From: Deltaproteobacteria bacterium
GTDB lineage: Bacteria > Myxococcota_A > Polyangia > Polyangiales > Ga0077539
Length of the DNA stretch: 7,589 bases
Assembly (NCBI GenBank): GCA_947494865.1
Contig: CANMAT010000162.1
Span: 1-7,589, forward strand
Reading direction: 5' to 3'
Notes under the pieces: generated by a model
What the model was told of the DNA's origin: nothing
The model's input: only the letters and a program-made list of their open reading frames with translations
Databases searched by the model: none
Shown: positions 5,468-7,589 of the stretch, piece by piece
Position numbering within the stretch: position 1 is the stretch's first letter
How the letters are laid out: each line of letters starts with the position of its first letter
Made by a program: the position numbers and the translations under genes

Positions 5468-5632
5468 TCACGGCGCCCGCGCGCATCGGAAGCCGAGCGT
5501 GCGCGCCTTCTCGACGTACAGCGACGACGCACGACGCGAACGCAGCGTGTTGGCGCTCACCGCGCACAGCGGGTTGGCGCGCGAGGCGGGGTCGACGTTG
5601 GGATCGCGCATCGACTGGGCGACGCTGATGCA
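5468..5632 (-). pseudogene. C-terminal remnant ending in GFRCAR, possibly SUMF1-like
   Basis: The minus-strand frame ending with TGA at 5470-5468 has a plausible protein tail of about 50 residues: RDPNVDPASRANPLC, then LYVEKARTLGFRCARAP. A C-terminal GFRCAR is typical of formylglycine-generating/SUMF1-like sulfatase-modifying domains. The other hallmarks (RGGSW, GNVWEW, LPTEAEWE) are not found upstream in any frame, and the sequence turns into featureless Arg-rich antisense by about 5640. It lies 44 nt upstream of the Uma2 remnant on the same strand, so the two may once have shared a transcript. The family assignment rests on one short motif and could be wrong. That it is a fragment of a real gene is more likely than its identity. 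Confidence 0.35.
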
Positions 5633-5761
5633 TCGCGACACGCAACGCCCCGACGGTGCACCGCCGCCGACGTGCGCGAGCGTCGCGCGTGCGGTGCGCA
5701 CGGGCACGGGCCGTTGGACTACGTATCCCCGCCCACACGGAGCACGACTGCTTCGGCCCCG

Positions 5762-5845
5762 AGGTTCGGCTTCGACATCTTTCGCTTCGACGGCGGGCGC
5801 ATCGTCGAGCACTGGGCGAAGGGACCTACACCGAGCGCGAGGGGC
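5762..5845 (+). pseudogene. SnoaL / NTF2-like domain fragment
   Basis: In + frame 2 the stretch 5762-5824 encodes RFGFDIFRFDGGRIVEHWAKG. This matches the final strands of SnoaL-like (NTF2 superfamily) small proteins, where FDIFR, then GRIVEHWD, is the usual pattern. The roughly 80-100 residues of N-terminal domain that should precede it cannot be found in any frame. The sequence just before (LDYVSPPTRSTTASAP) does not fit. The following PTPSARG may belong to the same tail. This is a truncated remnant, not a functional gene. SnoaL-like proteins range from polyketide cyclases to proteins of unknown role, so no function can be transferred. Confidence 0.55.
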
Positions 5846-5860
5846 AGCAGTCGATCGCGG

Positions 5861-6178
5861 TTCACCACCTTCGTGGTCGACCACAACCTGCCCATGGGTG
5901 CGCTGCGAGGGGCGCGAGGTCGAAGCCGTCGTGCTCGAGCACCTCTCCGAGCGGTCTCCGTCGCTCGCGGACGTGCGCCCCACGCCGCTCACGCTCACCC
6001 GCTACATGTACCGCGACGGGGGCGCGCGCCTTCATTTGTGCGCCAGGCCGAGCGGTCGAGCTTCACCGCGGCGGAGCACCCCGATCTGAACGCGACCAGG
6101 GCGCTGCGCTTGTCGATGGCCCGAGAGAGGCTGCCAGAGGGAGCGCGCGCGTCGCTCGACGCCGAGAAGACGTGGTGA
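5861..6178 (+). pseudogene. Frameshifted C-terminus of an unrecognised protein
   Basis: Three coding-like blocks follow each other over two frames. Frame 2 reads FTTFVVDHNLPMGALR (5861-5908). Frame 3 reads GREVEAVVLEHLSER and on to LTRYMYRDGGARLH (5910-6035). Frame 2 again reads FTAAEHPDLNATRALRLSMA and ends DAEKTW with TGA at 6176-6178. The first junction falls at a run of four G, and removing one G joins MGALR directly to GREVEA. The second lies between about 6036 and 6061. The joined product of about 105 residues is mixed alpha/beta and charged at its end. I do not recognise the family, and no start region is visible. Whether the SnoaL-like fragment just upstream was part of the same gene cannot be told. 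The 51 nt to the convergent gene end at 6230 hold nothing evident. Confidence 0.45.
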
Positions 6179-6229
6179 GCGCGTCGTGGAGGGACGTGAA
6201 GAACGTGCTCGCCGTCGACCCCGCCGTCG

Positions 6230-7589
6230 TCACCCGCCGACCCCTTCGGGCCCGGTGAGAAACTCCGCGATGCCGCTCCACTCGCCTTCGTCGCAGGTGA
6301 GGTCACCGCGCTCGACGGCGTGAACGAACTCCACCACGAAGTCTCCGAACGAGGGCGCGAGCACGCGGCGGAACGGCGGATCCATCAGGAGCACGAACAC
6401 CCGCCCGCGACCCTCGGGCGACGTGTCAACGGCGAGAAAATCTCCGCCGCCGCTCGACGCGAAGGGCACCCACGACGCCTGCCACCACACCGCGGGGAGC
6501 GCGTCGTCGGGCGGCGGAGCCTCGCTCGTGAAGGCCGTCCAGAACGCGTGCTCGTCGACGATCGTGTCGACTTCCATCATCGACCATCCGCCGAAGGTGC
6601 CCGACTCGTCGTCGCCGTCGTGCTTCTTCCACAGGTCGAGCACGAAGGGCGGCAGCGAGGGCGCGAGGGCCGTGAGCGCCGCGAGCTTCTTCGCCGACGC
6701 GCCGCGCTTGAAGCGCACGCCCGCGCCGCTCTTCTTGAGCCACTTCTCGAAGAAGGCCCACGCCTCCGTCGCGCTCGCGCGCCGCTCGACCTTCGGGCGC
6801 GCCTTGATCTTCACCCGCTCGTCGACGCGCGCGCGGTCCCATGCGCTGCGTCCGATCAGCGCGACGAGCGCGGGCTCCACCGCCCGCTCGAGCGCGACGC
6901 AGAACGCGGTCTCGAGGTCGGTCACCCAGCGCTTGCCGACGTGGACGAAGCGATCGCGGTCGCTCGCGAGGCGCCCGTCGTCGACGCCGAGGCCCACCAC
7001 CATGCGCCCGCGCTCGTCGACCACCAGCGCGCGACACCCCACCGTCTCGTCGCCCGCGAAGTCTGTCGTCGCCGACGCCATCACCTCGCGCGGACCGAGC
7101 ACCCGCAGCGTCCGCGCCCCGACCGCGAGCGTCGCGCAGCCGCTGCCCCAGAGCGCATCGAGCGCGGGCGTCGCGAGCTCCGGCGGCATCGACGCGCGCG
7201 CGAAATCTTCGACCGCCGTCATTGTCACCGTCACGAGCGCCGCGTCGAGCCCCATGCGCGCGAGCTGCGGCGGCACCGTCGCCCACGCGTCGGCGTCGAC
7301 CTCGCGCAGCCAGTCGGTGAAGCGCTCCGGCGCCGACGGGTGCTCCATGCGCACCGACGCGCCGCGACGCACCTGCGCTGCGAGCCACGCCCATCGGTCT
7401 GCGGGCGATGCCTCGGGCACCGGTGTGCCGTCGTGCAGCGCCGTGAGCGCGCCCGTGTCGAGCGCGAGCGTGGCCGCCTCGACTCCGTGGCGGCACCGCG
7501 CGCTGAGCCCCGCCGTGTCGAGCGTGTCGCCGAGGCGCTCCACCGTCGCGACGTCGGAGCCCGAGGCGCGCCACGAGAGCGCGATGGAC
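6230..7589 (-). CDS. SMI1/KNR4 (SUKH) domain protein, 5' end outside window
   Basis: The minus-strand frame is open from the right window edge to TGA at 6232-6230, giving 452 visible residues. GTG 7543 is the first start codon in the window, but the frame reads on upstream (SWRASGSDVATVERLGDTLD) without a stop, so the true start probably lies outside. Counted from GTG 7543, residues 1-240 form an Ala-rich helical and then beta-type region with no motif I know. Residues 240-290 are Lys/Arg-rich (KIKARPKVERR, KWLKKSG). About residues 293-415 are a SUKH-type domain: LPPFVLDLWKKHDG, then GTFGGWSMMEVDTI, WVPFASSGGGDFLAVD, GRVFVLLMDPP and a final SFGDFVVEFV helix. The spacing of WVPFA, GGDFL and D matches SMI1/KNR4 proteins, which include immunity proteins to contact-dependent toxins but also many with other roles. 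No signal peptide is visible, so it is probably cytoplasmic. No toxin gene is seen nearby, so an immunity role is unproven. The gene is intact, in contrast to the decayed stretch on its left. Confidence 0.78.
   Translation of the reverse strand, partial: SIALSWRASGSDVATVERLGDTLDTAGLSARCRHGVEAATLALDTGALTALHDGTPVPEASPADRWAWLAAQVRRGASVRMEHPSAPERFTDWLREVDADAWATVPPQLARMGLDAALVTVTMTAVEDFARASMPPELATPALDALWGSGCATLAVGARTLRVLGPREVMASATTDFAGDETVGCRALVVDERGRMVVGLGVDDGRLASDRDRFVHVGKRWVTDLETAFCVALERAVEPALVALIGRSAWDRARVDERVKIKARPKVERRASATEAWAFFEKWLKKSGAGVRFKRGASAKKLAALTALAPSLPPFVLDLWKKHDGDDESGTFGGWSMMEVDTIVDEHAFWTAFTSEAPPPDDALPAVWWQASWVPFASSGGGDFLAVDTSPEGRGRVFVLLMDPPFRRVLAPSFGDFVVEFVHAVERGDLTCDEGEWSGIAEFLTGPEGVGG

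Noticed and set aside
6426..7574. Minus-strand frame of 382 codons overlapping the SUKH gene
   Set aside because: It is almost entirely Ala, Arg and Gly, the usual out-of-frame composition, while the other frame shows a recognisable SUKH domain and ends in a proper stop.

Overview
This is a very GC-rich window with strong third-position G/C, and nearly every real gene leaves long shadow frames on the opposite strand. The gene set points to a myxobacterium or close relative: a Hanks-type Ser/Thr kinase with a proline-rich tail, a VWA protein that begins with an MGYGGYSHEA-like motif, and a secreted cysteine-rich small protein. The taxonomic placement is inferred from gene style and composition, not from a marker gene.

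The left part (1-1458) holds the 3' end of a + strand gene that enters from outside the window through a Pro-Pro-Leu tandem repeat, then a small Nudix hydrolase. The Nudix gene ends at an imperfect hairpin shared with the convergent minus-strand genes. The centre (1481-4217) is the best preserved block. A minus-strand pair (VWA protein, then a secreted nine-cysteine protein 44 nt downstream) is divergent from a cytoplasmic Ser/Thr kinase across a 218-nt intergenic region. The kinase has an HSD instead of an HRD catalytic loop, a duplicated 22-residue Pro/Ala linker and a small C-terminal beta-type domain.

From 4218 to 6229 the coding pattern breaks down. On the minus strand lie a membrane-anchored protein of unknown family with two apparent frameshifts (one at a run of eight C), a Uma2 gene that has lost its catalytic core, and the tail of a protein ending in GFRCAR. 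On the + strand lie a SnoaL-like fragment and the frameshifted end of an unrecognised protein. Each is recognisable in pieces spread over two or three frames. I read this 2-kb stretch as a gene graveyard. Sequencing indels could explain some of the shifts but not the missing domains.

The right part (6230-7589) is an intact minus-strand gene that runs off the window. It carries an unknown N-terminal region fused to a C-terminal SMI1/KNR4 (SUKH) domain. I see no tRNA, rRNA, CRISPR array, insertion sequence or integrase. The most system-like unit is the divergent kinase / VWA / cysteine-rich trio. Any functional link between these three genes is inference from gene order.
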